Below, in pieces: positions 1 to 8,152 of a DNA stretch of 64,000 bases. Made by a program: the position numbers and the translations under genes. The notes under the pieces were generated by a model. It was not told the origin of the DNA, did not search any database, and worked only from the letters and a program-made list of their open reading frames with translations. The stretch is taken from the NCBI RefSeq assembly GCF_000297395.2, contig NZ_HF570108.1, positions 4,491,910-4,555,909 of the forward strand. The letters run 5' to 3'. Source of the stretch: Micromonospora lupini str. Lupac 08 (GTDB lineage: Bacteria; Actinomycetota; Actinomycetes; Mycobacteriales; Micromonosporaceae). Every line of letters starts with the position of its first letter. Positions within the stretch are counted from its first letter, which is position 1.

Positions 1-85
1 CGTACCGAAGATCGCAACCTCTCACCGTCGCACGACCCTGGACCGGTGGCGGGGCGCGGCACTGTGGGCCGCCAGTGGGGGTGAC

Positions 86-166
86 ACCCTTTGGAGCTGA
101 TGCCGTAAACGAATCACGCGGGCGGGGCGAGAGGGTGATTCGTTTGCGACATCAGCTCCAAAGGGT
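86..166. repeat. Near-perfect 32-bp inverted repeat, 17-nt spacer
   Basis: Arms at 86-117 and 135-166 are reverse complements except at two positions, and enclose a 17-nt G-rich spacer. The arms begin with ACCCTTTGGAGCTGATG. The element lies about 180 bp past the stop of the arabinofuranosidase gene and could act as a terminator on the minus strand. Its length and near-perfection also fit a dispersed palindromic (REP- or MITE-like) element. A second long palindrome with the same 17-nt spacer lies at 56886-56952, with a different arm sequence. Confidence 0.8.
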
Positions 167-210
167 CTCGACCAGTGATGCCGCCCCTTCCTGAGGCGGG
201 CCGGGTGACC

Positions 211-315
211 GGCCAGGCCCGAGCCGGCCAGGCCCGAGCCGCCCAGGCCCGAGCCGCCCAGGCCCGAGCCGCCCAGGCCCGAGCCGCCCAGGCCTGGGCC
301 GGCCAGGCCCGGCTG
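211..315. repeat. Seven tandem copies of a 15-bp GC-rich unit
   Basis: Seven 15-bp units follow each other at 211, 226, 241, 256, 271, 286 and 301. The consensus is GSCCAGGCCCGAGCC and the last two units are degenerate. The array is between the inverted repeat at 86-166 and the stop codon at 347, in the 3' flank of the arabinofuranosidase gene. Because the unit is a multiple of three it stays open in several frames, which creates false Ala/Arg-rich reading frames. There is no sign that it is translated. Confidence 0.85.
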
Positions 316-346
316 GCCCGGCGAGCGGGCCAGCCGGACCGCGGTG

Positions 347-2413
347 TCAGCCGGTCGCGCAGACGGCGCCGTTCAGGCGGAACGCGGTGGGCAGCACGTT
401 CGGCCCGCTGTACGCGCCGACGAAGCCGGCGCTTACGCTGGCGCCGGCGGCGATCTGCCTGTTGTCGTCGGTCGGGGTGACGCGCACGGCCGCGCCGACC
501 TGCTCCCAGGTGGCGCTCCAGCCGCTGCTCACCTGCTGCCAGCCGGTGGGCCAGGTCCAGGTGAGCGTCCAGCCGCTGATGGGCTTCGTCCCGTTGTTGG
601 TGATCTCGACGCCGCCGATGTAGCCGTTGCCCCAGTCGTTGGCGGTGGTGAAGCGGACGGTGCACGCGCTGGTCGCCGGGCTGCCGGTGGCGAACGTCAA
701 CGGCGGCGAGGCCCAGGAGACCCGGCCGGCCGTGTCCCGGGCCAGCACGTTGACCGTGTACCTGCTGCCCGGCACCAGGTTGCCGACAGTGAACGAGGTG
801 CTCGCCGTCTCGCCGAGCTGCTCGCTTACCGCGCCGTTCTGCCGGTACACCTCGTACTTGGCGATCGGGCTGCTGCCGGCGGTGGCCGCCGGCCAGGTGA
901 TCGTCGCGCCCCGGTCGGTGACGCCGCTGGCGGTGGGCTGGCCCGGGGCCGAGGGCCGCCCGGCGGTCGCGCCGGCCGGGCGCAGCACGAGAGTCGTCAA
1001 CGAGTACGGCGGCAGCGTCCGGCTGGTCGCCGAGCCGGACTGGCCGGTGGCGATGCCCGTCGCGCCGTTGGTGAGGGTGGACACCGTCGGCGCGGCTGTC
1101 GACGGCGTGAACCCGGCGTAGTCGATGGCGACGTCGTGGGCCGCGTCCGGGTCCTTGTTGACCAGGAGCACGGCCAGGTCGCCGTTGGCGCGGCGTACGG
1201 CGTGCGCGCTGACCAGCGGCTCGTCGGTGCCGGCGCGCACGAACTGGTCGCCCGTCTTCGCGAACAGCCCCATCATGGCCAGCGCGTGGTACGGCGCGAA
1301 CGGCGTGTTCAACGGCGGCTCGCACACCGAGCCGTCCGCCGTGCAGCCGCCACTGGACAGCATGCCGAAGTCGCCGTAGTCGGTCTGGCCCGCCACCTCG
1401 CTCACGGTGCCGATGCCGTTGTGCACGTTCCACCACTGGGCGGTGAAGACGCCGTTCTCCAGCAGCCCGCTGTACGCGTCGGCCAGGAACAGCGCCCCGG
1501 GCTGGGTGTTCTGGCCGGTGCCGACGTTCAACTCGGTGAAGCTGATGCCGATCCGGTCGGCGTTCGGGCCCGCGTACCTGCTGAGCTGCTGCCGGAGCAG
1601 GTAGGTCGCGTCGGGAAGCTGGTTGGTGCGGGTCAGCGACTCGGCGGCGGTGCCACCCGGGTACCAGTGCACGTCCACGAAGTCGATCTTCGGACCGGCG
1701 AGGGAGAGCACTGTCTGATTCCAGGAGCCCGGGTCGCTGCCGGCGGTGATCCCGTCCGGCCAGTTGCCCGGCATCGTCAGCACCGCACCGACCCTGATGC
1801 TCGGGTCGACGGCCTTCATCGCGTCGGCGTACTCGACGACCAGCCGCGCGTACTGGCTGGCGCTCTTGTCCGGGTGGTCGTCCGCCTCCCACGCCGACCC
1901 GTAGAGCCCGTTGCCGTAGTTCTCGTTGCCGATCGTCCAGTACCGCGCGCCGTAGCCCTTCGTCACATTGGCGTAGCGCACCCAGTCGGCGGCCTCGGCC
2001 GGCGTACCGGTGCCGTAGTTCGCGATGATCATCGGCTGGGCGCCGACCCGCTTGACCGCCGCCATGAACGTGTCGAAGTCGGTGTTCGGTGCGACGTACC
2101 CGCCGGGAGCGGTGTGGTCCTTCCAGTGGTAGATGTCGGCGTACGAGCCGCCGGGATAGCGCATCATCTGCACGCCGGCGTCGCGCAGCAGGTCCGACGT
2201 CTCGGCGGTGCCCAGGTTCTGGTCCCAGATGGCGTGGTTGACGCCCAACGCGGTGTCGGGCACCGTCGCCAGGCCGGCGCGGGCGTTCACGGTCACGGCG
2301 ACGGCGGCGGGGTCGACCGCGGCCAGCGCCGTCGGGGGGTGGATGCCGGGGAGTGCGGTCGCGGCGAGCAGCACGCCCGCCAGGAGTGCCGCACGGCGAA
2401 TCGGGATGTGCAT
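347..2413 (-). CDS. Secreted alpha-L-arabinofuranosidase-like glycoside hydrolase with FN3 and CBM2
   Basis: A 688-residue secreted protein. The ATG at 2413 is preceded by GAAGGAA and followed by a signal peptide (about residues 1-31, ending ALA). A GH clan-A type barrel follows, resembling GH51-like arabinofuranosidases; the motif TIGNENYG carries the likely acid/base Glu and SFTELNVG the likely nucleophile. Next come a beta-sandwich extension, a fibronectin type III domain (about 490-580) and a C-terminal CBM2 (about 583-688) with conserved Trp and Asn residues. It probably removes arabinose side chains from xylan or arabinan outside the cell while attached to cellulose or xylan. It is divergent from the CE1 esterase gene at 2913, with a shared 500-bp control region. 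The exact GH family needs a profile search. Confidence 0.85.
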   Translation of the reverse strand: MHIPIRRAALLAGVLLAATALPGIHPPTALAAVDPAAVAVTVNARAGLATVPDTALGVNHAIWDQNLGTAETSDLLRDAGVQMMRYPGGSYADIYHWKDHTAPGGYVAPNTDFDTFMAAVKRVGAQPMIIANYGTGTPAEAADWVRYANVTKGYGARYWTIGNENYGNGLYGSAWEADDHPDKSASQYARLVVEYADAMKAVDPSIRVGAVLTMPGNWPDGITAGSDPGSWNQTVLSLAGPKIDFVDVHWYPGGTAAESLTRTNQLPDATYLLRQQLSRYAGPNADRIGISFTELNVGTGQNTQPGALFLADAYSGLLENGVFTAQWWNVHNGIGTVSEVAGQTDYGDFGMLSSGGCTADGSVCEPPLNTPFAPYHALAMMGLFAKTGDQFVRAGTDEPLVSAHAVRRANGDLAVLLVNKDPDAAHDVAIDYAGFTPSTAAPTVSTLTNGATGIATGQSGSATSRTLPPYSLTTLVLRPAGATAGRPSAPGQPTASGVTDRGATITWPAATAGSSPIAKYEVYRQNGAVSEQLGETASTSFTVGNLVPGSRYTVNVLARDTAGRVSWASPPLTFATGSPATSACTVRFTTANDWGNGYIGGVEITNNGTKPISGWTLTWTWPTGWQQVSSGWSATWEQVGAAVRVTPTDDNRQIAAGASVSAGFVGAYSGPNVLPTAFRLNGAVCATG

Positions 2414-2700
2414 GGCTGGGTTCCTTCGGTGAACGACGGTGGGTCGCCCGGCCGGCAGGGTGCGGCGCGGCGGCGGGCGGACTGGTGGACGGACAGGCCC
2501 CGGCGCCCCATCGCTCGTGCCCCGTCCCCCGGGATCCGTGGTCCGATCCCGGCTGCCCAGTGGACGGGCGTCGGCCCCGCGCAGCAGGTCATCGACGGCC
2601 AAGAATGGCACGGTCGAATCGCCGACCTCAAGGGACTCGCCTCGTTCAGGCCGCTCCCCCGAATGAGCTGACGTCATACGTTACGTCTTGACGAACAGCA

Positions 2701-2714
2701 TGTTATCGCTCACA
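2701..2714. promoter_or_regulatory. Candidate LacI-type operator between two divergent hydrolase genes
   Basis: TGTTATCGCTCACA is an imperfect palindrome with a central CG, as in many LacI-family operators. Read on the other strand as TGTGAGCGATAACA, it resembles TGAGAGCGTTATCTCA at 32505, upstream of another secreted carbohydrate-related gene. It lies in the 499-bp gap (2414-2912) between the divergent arabinofuranosidase and esterase genes. I saw no other clear element in that gap apart from the two ribosome binding sites. The binding protein is unknown. Confidence 0.4.
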
Positions 2715-2912
2715 GTCGATGCGAGGCGATCAGCGTCCACGACTCACCGGGAGAGTCCTCGCTGGTCAGGACGCTCTCTGGCGGGCGGACGTCGGAACGG
2801 GACCGGTCAGCAGCCGCAGGTGACGCGCGGCGGCGGTCGCGTGTCCGGGCCCTCCTCCCGCGCCGCACACCACCCCACCACCACCGCTGCACACACTGCG
2901 AAGGAACCGCCG

Positions 2913-4280
2913 ATGAGAACAAGGCTCGCTCTGCTGGCCGCCGGGTTGGCGACGGCTCTGGCCACCATGACGGCAGTGGTCACGCTCGCCACCCCGGCGT
3001 CGGCCGCGACGCTCACCCAGGTGAGCAACTTCGGCACCAACCCGACGAACCTGCAGATGCACCTGTACGTGCCCGACCGGGTCGCGGCCCGCCCGGCGCT
3101 GCTCCTCGCACTGCACTACTGCACCGGCAGCGGCCCGGCCGTACACACCGGTTTCGGCCTCAGCTCCCTGGCCGACCGCTACGGCTTCATCGTGATCTAC
3201 CCGTCGGTGACCCGCAGCAGCAAGTGCTGGGACGTCTCCTCCCCGCAGGCCCTGCGCCGCGACGGCGGCAGCGACCCTGTCGGCCTGAAGTCCATGCTCG
3301 ACTACGTCCGCAGCCGCTACCCCGTTGACTCGACCCGCATCGCCGTGGGTGGCTTCTCCTCCGGCGCCATGATGACAAACGTCATGCTCGGTCTCTACCC
3401 GGACGTGTTCAGCGCCGGCTTCAGCTCCTCCGGAGTTCCGTTCGGCTGCTTCGCCACCACCAACGGCGCGGAATGGAACAGCGAATGCTCCGGCGGACGC
3501 ATCACCAAGACCCCGCAGCAGTGGGGTGACCTGGTCCGCAACGCCTACCCCGGCTACACCGGCGCCCGCCCCCGCGTCCAGATCTGGCACGGCACCACGG
3601 ACACCACGCTGAGCTACGTCAACTTCGGCGAGCAGATCAAACAGTGGACCAACGTGCTTGGCGTCTCCCAGACCCCCAGCTACACCGACTACCCCCAGAC
3701 CAGCGCCACCCGCACCCGCTACGGAGGCACCGGTCCCACCCCGCCGGTCGAGGCGATCAGCTTCCAGGGCTACGGCCACTCGATCCCGTTCGACGCCGCC
3801 CAGGCCATCCGCTTCCTCGGCCTCGACACCACCACCAACCCCACCACGCCGCCGCCCACCACCGCGCCGCCGACCACCCCGCCGCCCGGCGGCACGGCGG
3901 CGCCGCTGCGCAACGTCAACGCCGGCCGGTGCCTGGACGTCCCGTCCCGGTCGCAGACGAACGGCACCCAGGTGGCGTTGTGGGACTGCAACGGCGGCAC
4001 CAACCAGCAGTGGACGCCGACCGCCGGCAGGCAACTCCAGGTGTACGGCACCAAGTGCCTGGACGCCGAGGGGGCCGGGACGTCCTCCGGCACCCGGGTG
4101 ATCATCTGGGACTGCAACGGTGGCACCAACCAGCAGTGGAACATCAACACCGACGGCACTGTCACCGGAATCCAGTCCGGCCTGTGCCTCGCACCGAACG
4201 CCTCCGGCACCGCCAACGGCAGCCCGGTGGTCCTCTCGACCTGCAACGGCACGGCCAGCCAGAGGTGGACCAGAAGCTGA
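2913..4280 (+). CDS. Secreted CE1/PHB-depolymerase-type esterase with CBM13 (acetylxylan or feruloyl esterase)
   Basis: A 455-residue secreted protein. The ATG at 2913 follows GAAGGAA by 8 nt. The signal peptide ends at ASA (about residue 31). The alpha/beta-hydrolase domain has the nucleophile motif GGFSSGAMM and a late His in GYGHSIPFD, typical of the poly(3-hydroxybutyrate) depolymerase/CE1 group. A Pro/Thr linker (about 305-330) joins it to a C-terminal ricin-type CBM13 with three repeats, marked by CLD/CLA and QQW/QRW motifs. It probably removes acetyl or feruloyl groups from xylan, matching the arabinofuranosidase encoded on the other side of the shared promoter region. A strong terminator follows at 4299. 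Confidence 0.88.
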   Translation: MRTRLALLAAGLATALATMTAVVTLATPASAATLTQVSNFGTNPTNLQMHLYVPDRVAARPALLLALHYCTGSGPAVHTGFGLSSLADRYGFIVIYPSVTRSSKCWDVSSPQALRRDGGSDPVGLKSMLDYVRSRYPVDSTRIAVGGFSSGAMMTNVMLGLYPDVFSAGFSSSGVPFGCFATTNGAEWNSECSGGRITKTPQQWGDLVRNAYPGYTGARPRVQIWHGTTDTTLSYVNFGEQIKQWTNVLGVSQTPSYTDYPQTSATRTRYGGTGPTPPVEAISFQGYGHSIPFDAAQAIRFLGLDTTTNPTTPPPTTAPPTTPPPGGTAAPLRNVNAGRCLDVPSRSQTNGTQVALWDCNGGTNQQWTPTAGRQLQVYGTKCLDAEGAGTSSGTRVIIWDCNGGTNQQWNINTDGTVTGIQSGLCLAPNASGTANGSPVVLSTCNGTASQRWTRS

Positions 4281-4298
4281 CGCGGTAACTCGATCGGC

Positions 4299-4340
4299 GC
4301 TGCGGCCCGGCCCGGAATCCTTCCCGAGCCGGGCCGCAGC
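4299..4340 (+). terminator. Hairpin terminator after the CE1 esterase
   Basis: A perfect 13-bp stem (4299-4311 with 4328-4340) encloses a 16-nt loop, starting 18 nt after the esterase stop. There is no U-tract, which is common for actinomycete terminators. Confidence 0.75.
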
Positions 4341-4450
4341 GTCGGCCGCGACCATGCCGCTCGCCTGGGTCCTCAACACCTCTCCGGAGGAGCACGACCT
4401 CGACTGAACCCGGGCCGGTCGGCACACCGCATTCCGCATACTCTCGCGGG

Positions 4451-5158
4451 ATGCGGGGACGATTCGGCACTGTCAGACGCTGGTACGGGGAGCATCGGCG
4501 GTTCGTCCGTCGTACCTCATTGGCTCTGGTCGTGGGTGCGGTGTTGCTGGCCGGCGGCACGGTCGCCAGCGTGGCCTGGGTCCGCGGCGCCGCGGACGGC
4601 CACGTGTACGACGAGGCCGACGTTCCGGCGGCGCCGGTCGCGCTGGTGCTCGGCACCCAGGTGGACGCCGACGGCACGCCGTCGCCCTTTCTCGCGGCCC
4701 GCCTGGAGATCGCGCGACGGCTCTACGAGCGGGGCAGGGTGGCCGCGATCCTCGTGTCCGGCGACAACATGAACGCCGACTACAACGAGCCTGCGGCGAT
4801 GCTGCGGTGGCTGGTCGACCGGGGTGTGCCGGCGCGGAAGGTGGTGCTGGACTACGCGGGCTTCGACACGTACGACTCCTGCGCGCGGGCGCAGCGGATC
4901 TTCGGGGTGACGCGCGCGACTGTCGTGACCCAGTCGTTTCATCTCCCCCGCGCCGTGGCGCTGTGCCGGCGTCTCGGCATCGACGCCAACGGTGTGGGCG
5001 ACGAGACCGCGAGACGGTACGCGCCGACGTGGCGGATCAGCGCCACCCGGGAGAACGGCGCCTGCCTGAAGGCGGCACTGGACGTGCTCTCCGGCCGGGA
5101 CCCGGCCCACCTGGGCCGCCGCGAGACCGGGGTCGACGACGCACTCCGCGACGCCTGA
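4451..5158 (+). CDS. SanA/YdcF-type DUF218 membrane-anchored protein
   Basis: A 235-residue protein with a basic N-terminus (RRWYGEHRRFVRRT), one membrane segment (about 22-45) and an extracytoplasmic DUF218 domain. Family features visible are VALVLGTQV, the LVSGDN loop with conserved Asp, and TQSFHLPRAV near the C-terminal third. The best-known member, E. coli SanA, affects cell-envelope barrier function and vancomycin exclusion; biochemical activity in the family is poorly defined. It is a single gene between a terminator and the convergent LacI regulator gene, so it is probably unrelated to the sugar operon. Confidence 0.82.
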   Translation: MRGRFGTVRRWYGEHRRFVRRTSLALVVGAVLLAGGTVASVAWVRGAADGHVYDEADVPAAPVALVLGTQVDADGTPSPFLAARLEIARRLYERGRVAAILVSGDNMNADYNEPAAMLRWLVDRGVPARKVVLDYAGFDTYDSCARAQRIFGVTRATVVTQSFHLPRAVALCRRLGIDANGVGDETARRYAPTWRISATRENGACLKAALDVLSGRDPAHLGRRETGVDDALRDA

Positions 5159-5194
5159 CGTCAGCACCGAGCCCAGTCGCGCCCACCGCGCCGA

Positions 5195-6211
5195 TCACCG
5201 GGGTGGTGTGGCGCTGTCGCGGACGACGAGTTCGGTGGCCAGCTCGATGCGCGGGCTCTCGGTCTTCTCGCCCCCGGCGAGCCGCAGCACGGTCCGGGCG
5301 GCCAGCATGCCCATCTCGGCCAGTGGCTGGCGGACAGTGGTCAGCGGCGGGGAGCACCAGCGGACCTCCGGCAGGTCGTCGAAGCCGACCACGCTGATGT
5401 CGTCGGGCACCCGCAGGCCGCGTTTGCGGACGGCCTCGTAGACGCCGAGCGCCATCTGGTCACTGGAGGCGAAGATGGCGGTGGGTGGGTCGGGCAGGGC
5501 CAGGAGTTGCGTACCCGAGGTGAAGCCGGCCTCGTGGTAGAAGTTGCCGGGTCGGATGAGGGCGTCGTCGACGGCGATGCCGGCGGCGCCGAGCGCCGCG
5601 CGGTAGCCGTCCATCCGGGCCCGGCTGCACATCAGGTGTGGTGGCCCGGCGATGAAGCCGATGCGGCGGTGGCCGAGGCCGAGCAGGTACTGGTTGGCGC
5701 TCAGGCTGCCTGCCCAGTTGGTCGCGCCGATGGTGGGCGACTCCTGCGGGTCGACACCGGCGGGGTCGATGATGACCACCGGCAGGTGCAGCCGCCGCAA
5801 CTCCGCCTGCAGGGGTGGGTTCACCATCGAGGTCACGAAGATGACGCCCTCGGTGGATCGGGTGCGCATGTTGTCCAGCCACTGCTTGGCCGAGGAGATG
5901 CGCCAGTGGATGGCGGAGACGACGGTGCCGACGCCGTTGGCACGGGCGACGTCCTCCACCCCGCGGATGATCTCCACAGCCCAGGGGCTGTCCAGGTCGT
6001 TGAAGACCAGGTCGATGAGTGCGGCCTCGGTCCGCCGGGCCTGGGTGCGGCGGCGGTACCCGTGGTGGTTGAGCAGCCGCTCGACGCGCTCCCGGGTCTC
6101 GGGAGCGACGTCGGAGCGACCGTTGATGACCCGGGAGACCGTGGGCACTGACACACCGGCCAGTCGCGCGATCATCGCGATGGTGACGTTTCGGCCGTTG
6201 TCGGAGCCCAC
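5195..6211 (-). CDS. LacI-family transcriptional regulator of the ABC importer/GH43 locus
   Basis: A 338-residue protein. The GTG at 6211 is preceded by GAAGGAG. The N-terminal HTH reads VTIAMIARLAGVSVPTVSRV, followed by the hinge helix and a periplasmic-binding-protein-like sensor domain. It is the last gene of a four-gene minus-strand operon (binding protein, permease, permease, regulator), 54 bp after the second permease. Regulators placed like this usually repress their own importer and the neighbouring glycosidase until an oligosaccharide inducer binds. Candidate operators lie in the divergent region at 9521-9678. The ligand is probably a xylo- or arabino-oligosaccharide, inferred from the GH43 neighbour. 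Confidence 0.88.
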   Translation of the reverse strand: MGSDNGRNVTIAMIARLAGVSVPTVSRVINGRSDVAPETRERVERLLNHHGYRRRTQARRTEAALIDLVFNDLDSPWAVEIIRGVEDVARANGVGTVVSAIHWRISSAKQWLDNMRTRSTEGVIFVTSMVNPPLQAELRRLHLPVVIIDPAGVDPQESPTIGATNWAGSLSANQYLLGLGHRRIGFIAGPPHLMCSRARMDGYRAALGAAGIAVDDALIRPGNFYHEAGFTSGTQLLALPDPPTAIFASSDQMALGVYEAVRKRGLRVPDDISVVGFDDLPEVRWCSPPLTTVRQPLAEMGMLAARTVLRLAGGEKTESPRIELATELVVRDSATPPR

Positions 6212-6265
6212 GGTCCGCTCCTTCGTCTGACGGGACGCAACAGGTGAGTCGGCGATCCGGTGTCG

Positions 6266-7105
6266 TCACCCCTTGACGCTGCCGGTCAGACCGCCGATGA
6301 GTTGGCGTTCGGCCACGGCGTAGAAGCCCAGGGCGGGAATCATGGACAGGACGACGTAGGCGAGTACCCGTGCGGTGTCGTCGGCGTACTGGCCCTGGAA
6401 GGCCTGGACCCCGACGGGCAGGGTCCACCAACTCTGGTCGCTGAAGACGACGAGCGGGAGCATGAAGTTGTTCCAGCTCGTCACGACGGCCAGCACCGAG
6501 ACGGTGGCCAGGGCGGGACGGGCCATCGGCAGCAGGACCCGCCAGAAGAACCCGAAGGAGCTGCATCCGTCGAGGACGGCGGCCTCCTCCACCTCGGCGG
6601 GGATGGTCCGGAAGAACTGGCGCAGGATGATGATGGTGATCGGCAGCCCGAACGCGGCCTGGGGCAGGATGACACCGAGTGGGTTGTCCAGCAGGCCCAT
6701 GCTGCGGAGCAGGACGAACAGCGGCAGGATGGCCACCGCGAACGGGAACATCAGACCGATCGCGAACAGGGTGACCAGGAACTCGCGGCCCCGGAAGGCG
6801 TAGCGGGCGAAGACGAACGCCGCCATCGCCGCCGCGCCGACCACGATGACGGTGCTGCTGACCGCGATGAGCAGACTGTTGCCGAGCTGTCGCCAGAACA
6901 CCCCGGAGGCGAAGAGGTCGGTGTAGTTCTGCGGCACCCACGGGTCGGGTAGGCCCAGCGGGTTCGTCGACAGTTGGCCGTTGTCCTTGAAGCCGCCGAT
7001 CACGCCGAACCAGACCGGCACGACGATGAGCGCGCCGACGCCGATGCAGATCAGGTGCAAAACGAGGCTGCGGGTCCGCTGGGCGCGACTTCTCGTGGCG
7101 GTCAT
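6266..7105 (-). CDS. Carbohydrate ABC transporter permease (MalG type)
   Basis: A 279-residue inner-membrane protein with six predicted membrane segments. The EAA loop (EEAAVLDGCSSFGFFWRVLL) contacts the ATPase. Its ATG at 7105 overlaps the upstream permease stop by 4 bp (ATGA), showing translational coupling. It forms a heterodimer with the permease encoded at 7102-8100 for import of an oligosaccharide delivered by the lipoprotein at 8153-9448. No ATPase gene is present; CUT1 importers in actinomycetes commonly share a MsiK-type ATPase encoded elsewhere. Confidence 0.9.
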   Translation of the reverse strand: MTATRSRAQRTRSLVLHLICIGVGALIVVPVWFGVIGGFKDNGQLSTNPLGLPDPWVPQNYTDLFASGVFWRQLGNSLLIAVSSTVIVVGAAAMAAFVFARYAFRGREFLVTLFAIGLMFPFAVAILPLFVLLRSMGLLDNPLGVILPQAAFGLPITIIILRQFFRTIPAEVEEAAVLDGCSSFGFFWRVLLPMARPALATVSVLAVVTSWNNFMLPLVVFSDQSWWTLPVGVQAFQGQYADDTARVLAYVVLSMIPALGFYAVAERQLIGGLTGSVKG

Positions 7106-8100
7106 CGCTGGCCTCCCTGGTTGGTGATCGCGCCCGCGGTGTCCCGACGCAGGACGATGCGCTGGTAGAACAGGGCGAAGACGAGGCTCAGCAGGAACAT
7201 GACGATGCTGATCGCGCTGGCGTAGCCGACCTCGAAGCGGCGGAAGCCGTACTGGTACATCGTGACGGCCATCGTCTCCGAGGTGTGGATCGGGCCACCG
7301 CCGGTCAGCACCCAGACCATGTCGAACAGTTGGATGGTGCCGATGACCGACAGGAAGATGCTGATGCGGATCGTCGGGCCGAGCAGGGGCAGGGTGACGT
7401 GCCGGAACGCCTGCCAGGCGCTGGCGCCGTCGGTGACCGCGGCCTCGGACAGCTCCTTCGGGATGCCCTGACGGGCGGCCAGGAAGAGCATCATGTAGAG
7501 GCCGAAGTACTTCCAGGACACCACCAGGAAGACGGCGAACAGCACGGTGTCCGGGTCGGCGAAGACGGCGCCCGCGTCGGCGCCCAACCACCGGGAGACC
7601 GACTCGCCCAGGCCCCGGTTGGGCGAGAAGACCAGGGTGAACAGGACGGCCGTGGTGACCTCGGAGAGCACGTACGGGGCGAAGAAGATCAGCCGGTACG
7701 CGGCCCGGCCGCGCAGCGGCTGGTTGAGGAGCATGGCCAGGGCCAGCGCGGCGGGCAACTGCACGGCAAGCGACAGCAGCACGAGCACGAGGCCGCGCCA
7801 CAGGTCACCCCGGAACGTCGGATCGCCGAAGGCGCGGGTGTAGTTGTCCAACCCGACGAAGTTCTCCGGCAGCCCGAAGCCGTTCCACTTGTAGAGGCTT
7901 GCGTAGCCGGCCACCAGGATGGGCGCGACCACCAGCAGCAGGAACAGCGCCAGGGCGGGCGCCAGGAAGACGGCGAGGACGCCACCCCGCCCCGGCCGGG
8001 GCTGGCGGCCACGCTGACGCGTGGTGCCCGGCCCCGGTGCCGGCGGATCGGTCGCCGTGTCGCCGCGCCTCGTGTCCGACACGGTCGATGGCCTGGTCAT
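7102..8100 (-). CDS. Carbohydrate ABC transporter permease (MalF type)
   Basis: A 332-residue permease with a Pro/Arg-rich cytoplasmic N-terminus (about 1-40) and six membrane segments. The EAA loop reads SEAAVTDGASAWQAFRHVTL. It is the second gene of the importer operon, 52 bp after the binding-protein stop, and overlaps the next permease by 4 bp. Together the two permeases form the translocation channel of a CUT1-type sugar importer. Confidence 0.9.
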   Translation of the reverse strand: MTRPSTVSDTRRGDTATDPPAPGPGTTRQRGRQPRPGRGGVLAVFLAPALALFLLLVVAPILVAGYASLYKWNGFGLPENFVGLDNYTRAFGDPTFRGDLWRGLVLVLLSLAVQLPAALALAMLLNQPLRGRAAYRLIFFAPYVLSEVTTAVLFTLVFSPNRGLGESVSRWLGADAGAVFADPDTVLFAVFLVVSWKYFGLYMMLFLAARQGIPKELSEAAVTDGASAWQAFRHVTLPLLGPTIRISIFLSVIGTIQLFDMVWVLTGGGPIHTSETMAVTMYQYGFRRFEVGYASAISIVMFLLSLVFALFYQRIVLRRDTAGAITNQGGQR

Positions 8101-8152
8101 GCCTGCTCCACTCGGGTTCTATCGCCGGCTAGGGATGGATACGGGGACACGG

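Noticed and set aside
211..315. Possible CRISPR array
   Set aside because: Units are contiguous 15-mers without spacers, and no cas genes are nearby.
344..2671. A 775-residue plus-strand frame opposite the arabinofuranosidase
   Set aside because: No signal peptide or domain; the minus strand has signal peptide, catalytic Glu motifs, FN3 and CBM2.
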